In this document: in pieces, positions 1 to 5,800 of the stretch
Numbering within the stretch: position 1 is the first letter of the stretch
Layout: each line of letters begins with the position of its first letter
Assembly (NCBI GenBank): GCA_003448025.1
Contig: DLXL01000427.1
Coordinates: forward strand, 2,668 to 8,491
Direction: 5' to 3'
Length of the DNA stretch: 5,824 bases
Source: Saprospirales bacterium
Lineage (GTDB): Bacteria; Bacteroidota; Bacteroidia; Chitinophagales; Saprospiraceae
Position numbers and translations under genes: made by a program
Notes under the pieces: model-generated
Seen by the model: the letters and a program-made list of their open reading frames with translations, nothing else
Databases searched by the model: none
Told to the model about the DNA's origin: nothing

Positions 1-36
1 GCACCTGGCAATGAGCATCAAAAAGGTTACAGTTTT

Positions 37-66
37 TTTGAAAAAGACAGTTTTTTTATATCTTCG
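37..66 (+). promoter_or_regulatory. Candidate Bacteroidota-type promoter upstream of the protease gene
   Basis: TTTG at 37-40 is followed, after an 18-base spacer, by TATCTTCG at 59-66. This fits the Bacteroidota primary sigma-factor consensus (TTG, about 19 bases, TAnnTTTG) with one mismatch in the -7 element. Transcription would start around 71-73, leaving a 5' leader of about 140 bases before the preferred ATG at 212. The spacer contains a run of seven T (51-57). A weaker alternative lies downstream: TTG at 84-86 and TAAGTTGG at 105-112, also 18 bases apart. Only the consensus match supports either one. Confidence 0.4.
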
Positions 67-211
67 TGCTGAAAAATGTTAATTTGACAAGTTTTTTTAA
101 GATTTAAGTTGGTGAAGATTTTACTATGAGGCGGCAGAAGTGTGGTATTCCTTTAAACATCCTGCATTGATTATTAACCCGAATTATTCACATCATAAAT
201 ACTCATTTTCA

Positions 212-2032
212 ATGAAAAACAAAATTTATTTAGACTCTAAGGTCATTTTAACTCACATTTTTCTGCTTTTTTCCTGTTTCGCCTTCGGACAAGGGGGGGG
301 GCTTTTTACCGTAATTTCAAATGGAAGTGAAGGTCTTTCAACATTGCAACAATTGAATCTGGGAAAAATTCAGCAAGAAGGCACGGTAGTCTCCACAACG
401 ATTGTGGAGGTGGCGAATGTTAAGGACCTTCAACAAGGAGGCATGATTAATCTTCAAATGCCCGGTAAAGATTGTACTGCTCATGTCAAAGCTAAGACCA
501 TCGAAGCTTACAGTAATGGCGATTATACCTGGTATGGCGAAGTAGAAAAAGAAAATGGCGAAACGGAAGAAGATTGCTCCTGCTACGACGGTACCGTTAC
601 CCTCATTTTTCGTTCTGGACGATTGTTTGGTACTATAAGAATTGACGAGGATCATTGGAGCCTTCACGATTTAGGTGGTGGGAAAAGAACCTTAGTTCAA
701 AGGGATTATACCGAAAATGGTCTGGGATGTTTCATGCCTGATTCGGGCGAGGAAAGTCTTTTAAATTCATTAGCTCAGGACAGAACCTACGGGAATTGTC
801 CGGTGAGGGTCTTAGCGCTTTATACCCCCAATGCACAGGCTGCAGCATCAGATTTGGATGACAGAATAAAGGCAGCATTTGTTGATGCAAATCAGGCTCT
901 GCGCAACAGCAAGATTTCACCAAACGGATTGACACTCATTTTACATGGCATCGAACCATTTGAGTTTACGGAGTCAAATGATATTCGTCGCGACCTAAAT
1001 GATTTAATACCCGACTCAACTCTTTTGACACGCCGAAATGATACTCGTGCTGATTTAGTGGTATTGTATACTGATGGAAATTATACATTAGGGGGCGTTG
1101 CCCGTCTTGGTCCTTCTATTGACTCTGCAATGTGTATTGTGAATAAAGTTGGAGAAAATCTCTATACCACTGCTCATGAATTGGCACACTTGTTTGGCTG
1201 TCGCCATGACCTGGAAGATGACCCTAATGGAACGTATGAGCATGGGCACAATTTTAAAACAGGTTGCTGGCCTTTCAGAGACAAACGAGAAACCATCATG
1301 GTTTCGCCGGTAACTAATAAGAGGATTTTGTACTTTTCAAATCCCAATGTTTACTACAAGGGCGAGCCAACTGGAACGGAGGAATTTGAAAACAATGCCC
1401 GACTTTTACGTACCAACGCTTGCACTGTGGCTAGCTTCAGGGAAGATGCGGTAAACACGCCTTTCAGGGTTATCCCAAGTGGCGGACAAGAAGCATGTCC
1501 CTGTGCCTATGCTGTATTTACAGCGTCAGGTATAGGTGGTGGGCCGGGGCCTTATCAATTTGAATGGTTTACCAGTACCGATGGATTCAACTATGGCCCT
1601 CTGGAAGGAATAGGGAATACTTTCGATGTATTTGCCCCTTGTACAATCGGCGCTAACCTGCATATTAAAGTTAGAGGTACTTCTGCCGATGGTCAGGTCG
1701 ATGAAGGCTTTACCTATGTGATTGCCATGGACCCTGGTTCTCCCAGTAATTGTGATCGGAATCAAACAACAGCCCTACAGCAGGAATTGGTAACGCTTTT
1801 TCCAAATCCGGTTCAGGAATCCGTTACGCTGGCCATAAATTCGCCGGCAACTACTGCCGTCTCAATTACCCTGACTGATGCCATGGGACGATTCCTTTCC
1901 GCTCGACACTTCACTGTCGGGAATGGTCAAACCTCACACGATCTGGACACTTCCGCGCTGACTCAAGGTGTCTATTTCATGCAAATCAAAGTTGGCGACC
2001 AATTGATTGCCAAAAGAATAATCAAAAACTAA
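212..2032 (+). CDS. Secreted zinc metalloprotease (metzincin/reprolysin-like) with T9SS sorting domain
   Basis: Predicted 606-aa secreted endopeptidase. I chose the ATG at 212 because it gives a clean signal peptide (MKNK..., hydrophobic core around residues 11-25, likely cleavage near FAFG|Q at 26). A GTG at 140 would add 24 residues that hide it. Residues about 31-195 look like a propeptide. The catalytic domain spans about 196-412, opening with VRVLALYTP. It carries HELAHLFGCRHD at 322-333, the metzincin HExxHxxGxxH zinc site with catalytic Glu323, and a Met-turn (TIMVSP, Met363) about 30 residues later. The stretch YFSNPNV...PTGTEEFENNA is typical of bacterial reprolysin-like (M12B/M72-like) enzymes. 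Residues about 413-520 resemble an Ig/PKD-like spacer. Residues 526-606 (LFPNPVQESV ... GVYFMQI ... KRIIKN) are a type A T9SS C-terminal sorting domain, so export to the cell surface or medium is expected. Codons 28-30 are a G9 tract. The peptidase class is firm; the exact family and substrate are not known. Confidence 0.92.
   Translation: MKNKIYLDSKVILTHIFLLFSCFAFGQGGGLFTVISNGSEGLSTLQQLNLGKIQQEGTVVSTTIVEVANVKDLQQGGMINLQMPGKDCTAHVKAKTIEAYSNGDYTWYGEVEKENGETEEDCSCYDGTVTLIFRSGRLFGTIRIDEDHWSLHDLGGGKRTLVQRDYTENGLGCFMPDSGEESLLNSLAQDRTYGNCPVRVLALYTPNAQAAASDLDDRIKAAFVDANQALRNSKISPNGLTLILHGIEPFEFTESNDIRRDLNDLIPDSTLLTRRNDTRADLVVLYTDGNYTLGGVARLGPSIDSAMCIVNKVGENLYTTAHELAHLFGCRHDLEDDPNGTYEHGHNFKTGCWPFRDKRETIMVSPVTNKRILYFSNPNVYYKGEPTGTEEFENNARLLRTNACTVASFREDAVNTPFRVIPSGGQEACPCAYAVFTASGIGGGPGPYQFEWFTSTDGFNYGPLEGIGNTFDVFAPCTIGANLHIKVRGTSADGQVDEGFTYVIAMDPGSPSNCDRNQTTALQQELVTLFPNPVQESVTLAINSPATTAVSITLTDAMGRFLSARHFTVGNGQTSHDLDTSALTQGVYFMQIKVGDQLIAKRIIKN
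293..301 (+). repeat. G9 homopolymer inside the protease reading frame
   Basis: Nine consecutive G encode Gly28-30, directly after the predicted signal peptide. Translating by hand, loss of one G reads GGC TTT TTA CCG TAA and stops at once. Gain of one G reaches TGA about ten codons after the tract. The tract is therefore placed so that slipped-strand mispairing would switch the protease off. Whether it actually varies is not shown by one sequence, and a homopolymer this long is also a place where sequencing errors occur. Confidence 0.85.
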
Positions 2033-2047
2033 CAAGACTTATAACCT

Positions 2048-2088
2048 CCCACTACACACTTGAGCGTCTGTAGTGGGCCAATTTTTTT
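2048..2088 (+). terminator. Intrinsic terminator-like hairpin, copy 1 (protease end / lipoprotein 1 leader)
   Basis: The arms CCCACTACA (2048-2056) and TGTAGTGGG (2069-2077) pair perfectly over 9 bp around a 12-base loop. After four bases comes a run of seven T (2082-2088). The hairpin begins 15 bases after the protease stop codon, which fits a Rho-independent terminator. The T-run ends only three bases before the ATG of the next gene at 2092, so the same structure also sits where the leader of lipoprotein 1 would be. It may be a terminator, an attenuator, or both. Confidence 0.75.
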
Positions 2089-2091
2089 GCC

Positions 2092-2622
2092 ATGCGTTAT
2101 TTATGCTCCATGCTTTTCCTTGTTTCAGTATCCCTGATTAGTTGTTCCAAAGAGGAACCAAATGATTATTATTGGGGAATAGCCAGCGCTCAGTTAAATG
2201 GTAGCTCCTGGCAGTCTGAACCTCGGGCTGTTACTAACAAGCCTTATGATCAGGGTATTGATTTTTTGCTTGACAGGTTAGATCGCAATGGATACATGAA
2301 AGAGGGAATATTCATTTACAAGATTCCTCCACAGGTAGGTCGACACCCAATCTCTCAAACTGAGGTGAGGGATATAGATTCTTTATCTGGAGCAAACCTG
2401 TTTACTATGATTGATGGAGATGTATTGGGTGATGTATACCATCCATTAGAAGTCACTGCAGACAATTACTTAGAAATCACGAAAATGGAAGGAGACGAGA
2501 TTTGGGCAGAATTTCAAATAGCTTTTGTAAAGGTTAGTAAAAGCCCTGTCGCTAATAACTATCCGGACACCATCAGGCTTACCCAAGGGAAAATCCATAC
2601 CCGGATTATAAAGCCGGAATGA
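2092..2622 (+). CDS. Tandem small lipoprotein, copy 1
   Basis: 176-aa predicted lipoprotein of unknown function. The N-terminus is a short signal peptide with lipobox LISC (residues 15-18). Cys18 would be lipidated, and the following SKEE resembles the lysine plus two acids of the Bacteroidota lipoprotein export signal, suggesting display on the outer face of the outer membrane. The mature part starts with an ASAQLNGSSW motif, loosely like small Bacteroidota lipoproteins in DUF6252-type families (weak resemblance, by eye). It continues through a variable patch at residues 59-76 to conserved IDGDVLGDVYHPLE and EITKMEGDEIWAEFQIAF blocks, and ends RIIKPE. No catalytic motif is visible. No Shine-Dalgarno is seen; the bases just before ATG are the T-run of the hairpin. 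Its last 150 bases differ from copy 2 at one position. Confidence 0.88.
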   Translation: MRYLCSMLFLVSVSLISCSKEEPNDYYWGIASAQLNGSSWQSEPRAVTNKPYDQGIDFLLDRLDRNGYMKEGIFIYKIPPQVGRHPISQTEVRDIDSLSGANLFTMIDGDVLGDVYHPLEVTADNYLEITKMEGDEIWAEFQIAFVKVSKSPVANNYPDTIRLTQGKIHTRIIKPE

Positions 2623-2652
2623 GGGGCCGTGAACACGTTTGCGTATAACCCG

Positions 2653-2693
2653 CCCACTACACACTTGAGCGTCTGTAGTGGGCCAATTTTTTT
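2653..2693 (+). terminator. Intrinsic terminator-like hairpin, copy 2 (between lipoproteins 1 and 2)
   Basis: This repeats copy 1 exactly 605 bp downstream. Arms at 2653-2661 and 2674-2682 form a perfect 9-bp stem, followed by seven T at 2687-2693. It begins 30 bases after the stop of lipoprotein 1 and ends three bases before the ATG of lipoprotein 2. If it terminates efficiently, lipoprotein 2 needs its own promoter or depends on read-through. Confidence 0.75.
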
Positions 2694-2696
2694 GCC

Positions 2697-3227
2697 ATGC
2701 GTTATATATGCTTCATGCTTTTCCTTACTTCAGTATCCCTGATAAGTTGTTCCAAACAGGATTCTAATGATTATTATTGGGGAACAGCCAGCGCTCAGTT
2801 AAACGGCAGCTCCTGGCAGCCTGAACCTCGCGCTACTACTAACAAACCTTATGGGCAAGGCATTGACTTTTTGCTTGACAGGCTAGATCGCAATGGGTTT
2901 GTTGTTGAGGATTTGGCGATTTTTAAGATTCCTGTGCAGCTAGGAAGACACCCCATTTCTAAGACTGAAATAAGCGATATAGACTCCCTTTCCGGAGCAA
3001 AACTGTTTACCCTGATTGATGGAGATGTCTTAGGCGATGTTTACCATCCATTAGAGGGCTCAACAGATAATTTCCTGGAAATCACGAAAATGGAAGGAGA
3101 CGAGATTTGGGCAGAATTTCAAATAGCTTTTGTAAAGGTTAGTAAAAGCCCTGTCGCTAATAACTATCCGGACACCATCAGGCTTACCCAGGGGAAAATC
3201 CATACCCGGATTATAAAGCCGGAATGA
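2697..3227 (+). CDS. Tandem small lipoprotein, copy 2
   Basis: 176-aa paralogue of its neighbours, with lipobox LISC and Cys18 as in copy 1. It is the most divergent at the N-terminus (Ile4, Phe6, Thr11). The residues after the cysteine are SKQDS instead of SKEEP, a weaker match to the surface export signal, so its final location could differ. Residues 59-67 match copy 1, but 68-76 (FVVEDLAIF) match neither neighbour. From residue 128 to the end it is identical to copy 1 in protein. Residues 41-57 are identical to copy 3. This alternation suggests the gene has been patched from both neighbours. The function is unknown. Confidence 0.88.
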   Translation: MRYICFMLFLTSVSLISCSKQDSNDYYWGTASAQLNGSSWQPEPRATTNKPYGQGIDFLLDRLDRNGFVVEDLAIFKIPVQLGRHPISKTEISDIDSLSGAKLFTLIDGDVLGDVYHPLEGSTDNFLEITKMEGDEIWAEFQIAFVKVSKSPVANNYPDTIRLTQGKIHTRIIKPE

Positions 3228-3257
3228 GGGGCCGTGAACACGTTTGCGTATAACCCG

Positions 3258-3298
3258 CCCACTACACACTTGAGCGTCTGTAGTTGGCCAATTTTTTT
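3258..3298 (+). terminator. Weakened terminator-like hairpin, copy 3 (between lipoproteins 2 and 3)
   Basis: Same structure as the other two (arms 3258-3266 and 3279-3287, T7 at 3292-3298), but base 3285 is T instead of G. This puts a C-T mismatch at the third pair of the stem and leaves only six continuous pairs. Termination here should be weaker, so copy 3 may receive more read-through from upstream. The same substitution creates a TTG in frame with lipoprotein 3, which misleads start prediction. Confidence 0.65.
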
Positions 3299-3301
3299 GC
3301 C

Positions 3302-3832
3302 ATGCGTTATTTATGCTCCATGCTTTTCCTTGTTTCAGTATCCCTGATTAGTTGTTCCAAAGAGGAACCAAATGATTATTATTGGGGAACAGCCAGCGCT
3401 CAGTTAAATGGTAGCTCCTGGCAGCCTGAACCTCGCGCTACTACTAACAAACCTTATGGGCAAGGCATTGATTTTTCTCTTGGCCGATTCCTTGATAATG
3501 GTCTCAAAAAGGAAGCATTATCGATATACAAGATCCCTCCACAGGTGGGCCGACACCCAATCTCTCAAACTGAGGTGAGGGATATAGACTCTTTATCCGG
3601 AGCAAAACTGTTTACCTTAATTGATGGAGATGTTTTGGGTGATGTTTACCATCCGTTAGAAGGTTCGACAGACAATTACTTAGAAATCACGAAAATGGAA
3701 GGAGACGAGATTTGGGCTGAGTTTCAAATTGCGTTTGTGCGAGTCAGTGTAGGATCTGTGGATAACAACTATCCGGACACCATCAGGCTTACCCAAGGGA
3801 AAATCCATACCCGGATTATAAAGCCGGAATGA
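3302..3832 (+). CDS. Tandem small lipoprotein, copy 3
   Basis: 176-aa paralogue. The ATG at 3302 lines up with the starts of copies 1 and 2. An in-frame TTG at 3284 would add six residues, but it comes from a hairpin mutation and is not used in the sister genes. The first 123 bases differ from copy 1 at one position (Ile30 becomes Thr), and Cys18 is followed by SKEEP as in copy 1. The next 47 bases are identical to copy 2. The variable patch (residues 59-76, SLGRFLDNGLKKEALSIY) is the most different of the three. A second divergent spot lies near residues 147-154 (RVSVGSVD). As in the other copies, mature size, a single lipid anchor and absence of catalytic motifs suggest a surface binding or structural role, which is inference. 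Confidence 0.88.
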   Translation: MRYLCSMLFLVSVSLISCSKEEPNDYYWGTASAQLNGSSWQPEPRATTNKPYGQGIDFSLGRFLDNGLKKEALSIYKIPPQVGRHPISQTEVRDIDSLSGAKLFTLIDGDVLGDVYHPLEGSTDNYLEITKMEGDEIWAEFQIAFVRVSVGSVDNNYPDTIRLTQGKIHTRIIKPE

Positions 3833-3834
3833 GG

Positions 3835-3931
3835 TAGGTTACTGAATTACACTACCGCATCCAATTTGCTCACTCTGAGAGTTGCTTTTGTTTTCGAACG
3901 CATCCAGAGTAAAGGTTAATCCAAAACAAAC
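3835..3931. other. Spacer between the lipoprotein array and the convergent terminator
   Basis: This noncoding spacer is unlike the units of the array. It contains a perfect 5-bp inverted repeat with a single central base, ACTCTGAGAGT (3872-3882), and two copies of CGCATCCA (3856-3863 and 3899-3906). Neither is long enough to assign a function. No open frame of note is seen. Confidence 0.5.
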
Positions 3932-3968
3932 AAAAAAAGCCGCCTCATGACTATGGGACGGCTTTTTT
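3932..3968. terminator. Bidirectional intrinsic terminator between convergent genes
   Basis: A run of seven A (3932-3938) followed by GCCG (3939-3942) mirrors CGGC (3959-3962) followed by six T (3963-3968). An inner CC/GG pairing is possible with a bulge. Read from either strand, this is a GC stem followed by U-rich RNA, so it can end transcripts from the lipoprotein array (plus) and from the convergent T9SS gene (minus), whose stop codon is at 3986-3988. Confidence 0.8.
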
Positions 3969-3985
3969 GTTTGTATAAAACAGGA

Positions 3986-5086
3986 TCAATTTTCAGCAGC
4001 TTTCACCACCTTCCGCACTTCAGTGCCTTCACTGCTAATACATTGAACCAGATAAATACCTGGATCAAGATTGGGTAATTCCAGGCGGTACAGGCCCGTA
4101 GCGAGGTTACGACGCGGCAGCAATACGGCTACCTGTCGGCCCAGTTCGTCGGTCATTTCCACGGCCAGAGAAGTAGGTTTGGAAATTTCAATATCGAGGG
4201 TAGCCTTGCTCACATAAGGGTTTGGATAGATCTTCAGATCGAATACATTGGGCTTTTGATAGCCTTTTCCGGCGTACAAAACTATTTCACTGCGCTTAAC
4301 ACGTGGTTTGGCTGCCCAGCGCAGGGCATTTACCAGCAATTTGGCAGACTGGGGTTCATCGAAGTAATATTCCAATCCCAGATAAACCACTTTGCCGGAA
4401 CCAATTTGCTTGTAACCCATAAATGGATAACCACGTACATCTGCCAGGGTCACAAAACCCGGATCGGAAATATCCAGAGGGTATTGGTAAACTTCTGAGG
4501 AAAAATCAGACCCTACACCCTGAAAAAGCGGATGTTCGGGTTGCGACTGACCTACACTGCGTTCTTTGCAATAGTAACCATAATCCAGCTCAAACAAGCT
4601 TAATTGTTGTAATACGCCAAATTCATGGGTACCGGTCATCAATACCAAACCACCTTGTTTGACAAATTGATTCAGTATTTTGCCGTAAGCTTTGAGCAAA
4701 TCAGAAGTGCCTCCGGCCGGATATGCAATCACTACGGCTTCCTGTCCTTGTAAAGCCGTGTTCAAATCGTCTGAACTTCCTTCCTCAAACAGCGTAAATG
4801 AACTGGCTGGCATTCTGCGCTGAATCATGCGCTGCACTTTAGAGGCATAATCACTGTCGTAAGCAAAGGAATTGAGCATCATCACACGCAACCCGGCAGC
4901 CGTATCAGCCTCAGCTGCTACAGTTTCCAACGGCGCAGCAGGCAAATCCCTCAAGCCTTCAATGAAAAATTGAGCAATCAGGGAATTAACAGGGAAGGGG
5001 CGATCGTGGGAAAAAGGATCCGTCCGAAACGCAAAGAGGCCCGAAACGCCTGCAAGAAGGGTAAAAAGCAAGAATTTGCGAAACAT
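3986..5086 (-). CDS. Secreted protein with glutamine-amidotransferase-like (ThuA-like) domain and T9SS sorting domain
   Basis: Predicted 366-aa T9SS cargo. I prefer the ATG at 5086 because it gives an ordinary signal peptide (MFRKFLLFTLLAG..., residues 1-20). An upstream ATG at 5131 would bury it behind 15 residues. Residues about 65-260 read as an alpha/beta class I glutamine-amidotransferase-like fold: LRVMMLNS first strand, AVVIAYP, a strand-turn GGLVLMTGTHEFG, HPLFQGVG, and a closing GSGKVVYLGLEYYF then NALRWA. The nucleophile-elbow region appears to lack the catalytic cysteine of true amidotransferases, so a non-amidotransferase role such as ligand or sugar binding is more likely (inference). 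Residues 282-366 (LKIYPNPYVSKATLDI ... LDPGIYLVQC ... VRKVVKAAEN) are a T9SS type A sorting domain. The gene converges on the lipoprotein array across a shared terminator. Confidence 0.85.
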   Translation of the reverse strand: MFRKFLLFTLLAGVSGLFAFRTDPFSHDRPFPVNSLIAQFFIEGLRDLPAAPLETVAAEADTAAGLRVMMLNSFAYDSDYASKVQRMIQRRMPASSFTLFEEGSSDDLNTALQGQEAVVIAYPAGGTSDLLKAYGKILNQFVKQGGLVLMTGTHEFGVLQQLSLFELDYGYYCKERSVGQSQPEHPLFQGVGSDFSSEVYQYPLDISDPGFVTLADVRGYPFMGYKQIGSGKVVYLGLEYYFDEPQSAKLLVNALRWAAKPRVKRSEIVLYAGKGYQKPNVFDLKIYPNPYVSKATLDIEISKPTSLAVEMTDELGRQVAVLLPRRNLATGLYRLELPNLDPGIYLVQCISSEGTEVRKVVKAAEN

Positions 5087-5167
5087 CGGGTGTGAAAGTT
5101 TAGACCAGAAGCAGATGATATTTTGAGGCAAAACGATTTATTTCCAGTTTTCGTGTAAAGCAGACAG

Positions 5168-5175
5168 CAAAAGTA
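5168..5175 (-). promoter_or_regulatory. Candidate -7 promoter element for the ThuA-like T9SS gene
   Basis: On the minus strand this reads TACTTTTG, a full match to the Bacteroidota -7 consensus TAnnTTTG. Transcription would begin near 5161-5163, about 75 bases before the preferred ATG at 5086. No clear TTG is found at the expected -33 distance, which lowers the confidence. Confidence 0.4.
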
Positions 5176-5263
5176 CGGTCAAATATGGTATATGGGTTGG
5201 GTTGAAAGACGAAAATCTTTACTCTTTGCCGAAAATAGCCCGATGAAAGACCAAAAGTTTAGT

Positions 5264-5779
5264 TCAAGGCTGCTCCCGCATGGCCTGATTAAGCTTTTTA
5301 AAGTCAATTTTTCCATTGTTTTGTATCAGGTGATCCAAAATTGCAATTGATCTGCGTAAACGGATATCCGAACTTTTAGGTTGCCCTGCCAAATAAAGCA
5401 GCGTGCGGATCTTACCGGGAGTAAGGGCATGAAATATCCGGTTTCCTTCTTCATCCTGCTCAAGCACCTCCTTTAATTCCTCCGGCATAGGCAAACCATA
5501 TTCACTTTCATCCGGCCATAAACTCACCTGCAGCACGGAGCCTTCCCTTAGTTTCAGCTGAGTCTGGATTTTCTTATTGACTGTGATCACCAATTGCCCC
5601 TGTCCGAAAGGCACCAGGGCACACTGATATTCCATCCGATCGTTCAGCCGACAAACCACCCTGCGATCCTCACGCGCTTCGGAGAGCGTTGCTGCAACCA
5701 ATGGCGGAACCTTAAAATGTGCGCCCCAAAGATTGTTGGAAGACAATTCCAAAACGGCTTGAAAATGTAATGGCTCCAT
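5264..5779 (-). CDS. DUF1905 / YdeI-OmpD-associated family protein
   Basis: 171-aa predicted cytoplasmic protein with no signal peptide or membrane segment. Residues about 4-93 match the look of the DUF1905 beta-barrel domain (LHFQAVLE start, then GQLVITVNKK and LREGSVLQVSLWPDE). Residues about 96-171 resemble the YdeI/OmpD-associated (Omdp) domain: LPMPEELKEVL, FHALTPGKIRTLLYLAG, then an arginine-rich RLRRSIAILDHL helix. This two-domain order is common in Bacteroidota, and the biochemical role of the family is not established. I chose the ATG at 5779; an in-frame TTG at 5794 would add five residues. A TACCTTTA (minus strand, 5791-5784) ends four bases before the ATG and could be a -7 element giving a nearly leaderless transcript. 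The gene runs in the same direction as the T9SS gene, 177 bases upstream, with no terminator seen between them. Confidence 0.8.
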   Translation of the reverse strand: MEPLHFQAVLELSSNNLWGAHFKVPPLVAATLSEAREDRRVVCRLNDRMEYQCALVPFGQGQLVITVNKKIQTQLKLREGSVLQVSLWPDESEYGLPMPEELKEVLEQDEEGNRIFHALTPGKIRTLLYLAGQPKSSDIRLRRSIAILDHLIQNNGKIDFKKLNQAMREQP

Positions 5780-5800
5780 GCGGTAAAGGTACAAAAGGTG

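Larger units (their letters stand above)
2048..2652 (+). repeat. Tandem repeat unit 1 (605 bp): hairpin + lipoprotein gene
   Basis: This is the first of three direct repeats. The period is exactly 605 bp from hairpin to hairpin and from ATG to ATG (2092, 2697, 3302). Each unit holds the hairpin leader and a 531-bp gene, and units 1 and 2 also share the same post-stop spacer. The keeping of period and reading frame points to unequal crossing-over with later conversion rather than separate insertions. Confidence 0.9.
2653..3257 (+). repeat. Tandem repeat unit 2 (605 bp): hairpin + lipoprotein gene
   Basis: This is the second direct repeat of the array. The spacer after its gene (3228-3301) matches the spacer after copy 1 (2623-2696) except for one base in the hairpin (G2680 against T3285). 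Near-identity of noncoding spacer shows a recent duplication or conversion, since no coding constraint would preserve it. Confidence 0.9.
3258..3834 (+). repeat. Tandem repeat unit 3 (partial, about 577 bp)
   Basis: This is the last unit of the array. It aligns with units 1 and 2 from the hairpin through the stop codon and the two following G, then diverges sharply at 3835. The right boundary of the amplified segment therefore falls just after the lipoprotein stop codon. The unit ends in unrelated spacer and a different terminator. Confidence 0.85.

Noticed and set aside
11..82. Small plus-strand ORF of 23 codons (ATG at 11, stop TAA at 80-82)
   Set aside because: Low complexity, made largely of T-runs, and it overlaps the candidate promoter; no sign of coding.
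140..211. GTG start extending the protease by 24 residues
   Set aside because: It would place a polar, histidine-rich stretch ahead of a well-formed signal peptide; the ATG at 212 is better.
2470..2664. Minus-strand ORF repeated again at 3060-3269
   Set aside because: It is the antisense shadow of the conserved lipoprotein C-termini; its conservation follows from the tandem repeat.
3284..3301. TTG start adding six residues to lipoprotein 3
   Set aside because: The TTG exists only because of the hairpin substitution at 3285; copies 1 and 2 have TGG-containing sequence there and start at the aligned ATG.
2048..3834. CRISPR-like or integron-like repeat array
   Set aside because: The repeats are gene-sized (605 bp) and contain the genes themselves; the hairpin is a terminator-type stem with a T-run, and no integrase, cas gene or attC-like structure is present.
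2048..3834. Transposon or insertion sequence as the cause of the triplication
   Set aside because: No transposase, terminal inverted repeats or target-site duplications are seen at the edges; unequal crossing-over is enough.
4256..4662. Two overlapping plus-strand ORFs of about 80 codons
   Set aside because: Both lie antisense to the ThuA-like domain, which has clear family and secretion features; the ORF products look like nothing recognisable.
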